Shown: one piece after another, positions 63,079 through 64,000 of the stretch
Layout of the letters: every line of letters starts with the position of its first letter
Numbering within the stretch: the stretch's first letter is position 1
Assembly (NCBI RefSeq): GCF_023091745.1
Contig: NC_068910.1
Location: 53,989,272-54,053,271 of the forward strand
Length of the DNA: 64,000 nucleotides
Source of the DNA: Budorcas taxicolor
Lineage: Eukaryota; Chordata; Mammalia; Artiodactyla; Bovidae
Direction of reading: 5' to 3'
The notes under the pieces: model-generated
Told to the model about the DNA's origin: nothing
Databases searched by the model: none
What the model saw: the letters and a program-made list of their open reading frames with translations, nothing else
Translations under genes and position numbers: made by a program

Positions 63079-63590
63079 AATATGGTACAAATGACAAAGT
63101 TGGCAGGTGGCTCACAGGGAGATTTTTACATCCTCAAAAAGTCACACACAAATACTATCCAGATTATAATGCAAATCTAATAGAAAAATGTACATAGGGA
63201 CTATCCAAATGGCCAGCAGTTACTTGGTTAGGTAATTGAGAAATGCAAAGCAGAATGAGGTATCACGTCATAGCTTCTGGGGTAGCAAACATTAGAGTCA
63301 GACAGTTCCAAGTGTGGGCCTCTGGAGAGCAGTGTGCCCACACTTAAGGATGCCACATATATGCCAGGATCTAGCCATCATGCTTGTGGGTAAGCATTCC
63401 AGAGAAAACTTGCTCATAGCCCATGAATGGGTGGGTTCATGGGTGTTCATCTCAGCATTCTTGAGGTATTGAGTAGGTGGAAGCAACCAGAATTTAACAA
63501 GAGGGTGATGGAATAGGGCTATGGAATAGATCAGCCTATGGGTGCTTTTCAGCAGTTAGGTGATATAAACTCAATATGCAAGTGCATCCT
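63079..63590 (+). mobile_element. Very diverged L1-like sequence
   Basis: 'gagaaatgcaaagcagaatg' near 63238 and 'gggtgttcatctcagcattc' near 63442 with 'gtggaagcaaccagaattta' near 63476 resemble the sense L1 ORF2 end and 3' region. Weak. Confidence 0.4.
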
Positions 63591-63599
63591 GGGAAGATA

Positions 63600-64000
63600 T
63601 TATTTATTTACTTATTTAAGCCAAAGCATAGTTACTTACAATGTTACTTAGTTTCAGGTGTATAGCAAAGTGATTCAGTTATATATACATATGTATCTAA
63701 TTTTTTCCAGATTTTTTTCTCTTACAGGTTGTTAAAAAAATCGAGTATAGTTCCCTGTGCTATACAGTAGGTCCTTGTTGATTATCTATATTTTATATAT
63801 TAGTGTGTATATGTTAAGCTCAACCTTCTAATTCATCTCTCCCCATTTGGGTAACCATCAGTTGTTTTCTAAGTCTGTGAGTCTATCTCTGTTTTGTGTA
63901 TAAGCTCATTTGTATCACTTTTTTAAGATTCCACCTATAAGTGATATCATACGATATTTGTCTTTCTTTGTCTGGCTTACTTCATTTAGTATAATAAATT
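63600..64000 (-). mobile_element. L1 3' part running off the window
   Basis: Antisense artiodactyl L1: 'gtatagcaaagtgattcagt', 'ctgtgctatacagtaggtcc', 'tctgtgagtctatctctgtt', 'ataagtgatatcatacgata'. It continues past the right edge. Confidence 0.88.

Overview
The window reads as non-coding DNA of a pecoran ruminant, most likely a bovid (cattle, buffalo, sheep or goat group). The evidence is the repeat content. It holds at least nine pieces of the BovB (RTE-clade) LINE, about thirty BovB-derived Bov-tA and Bov-A2 SINEs, close to forty CHR-type tRNA-Glu SINEs, ruminant L1 3' ends, and two solo LTRs with intact target-site duplications (TSDs). Older mammalian layers (L1M, L2, MIR, MaLR-like LTRs) lie underneath. 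I cannot fix the species from the sequence alone.

I found no host protein-coding gene, tRNA, rRNA, snRNA, CRISPR array or prokaryotic feature. Every long open frame I examined is a LINE relic, a SINE or LINE read in the wrong strand, or a chance frame. The window is therefore intergenic or deep intronic, and the annotation is mainly a repeat stratigraphy.

Layout: 1-12.6 kb is old unique sequence with scattered SINEs, including a cluster of four at 9.5-10.2 kb and the first of three copies of one LTR-like family at 10.8 kb. 12.6-20.4 kb has a clean ERV1-type solo LTR, a second LTR-like copy and three BovB fragments. 20.4-34.7 kb is mixed L1, SINE and BovB sequence, with an unidentified ~0.8 kb insert at 22.7-23.5 kb. 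34.7-35.7 kb is a SINE expanded by a 22-bp tandem repeat of 34 units. 36.4-38.6 kb is the most repeat-poor AT-rich stretch and a candidate conserved non-coding region. 41.15-42.08 kb is a BovB with an LTR nested inside it, both with intact TSDs. 43-50.6 kb has a third LTR-like copy, BovB, L1, SINEs and a MIR cluster. 50.9-57.4 kb is the most complex part: a MaLR-like LTR split by a long antisense L1, itself split by two BovB copies, another LTR, a retrocopied 3'UTR-like piece and three SINEs. 57.4-64 kb has ancient repeats, another MaLR-like LTR, and a BovB endonuclease fragment joined to an inverted BovB piece inside a split SINE.

Functionally the elements form one mobilisation network as known from these families. 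BovB and L1 supply reverse transcriptase and endonuclease in trans, Bov-tA/Bov-A2 share their body with BovB, and CHR SINEs carry tRNA-Glu-like heads. All LINE coding relics seen here are truncated or frame-disrupted. The longest surviving frame is the BovB reverse transcriptase C-terminal part at 54.77-55.79 kb.
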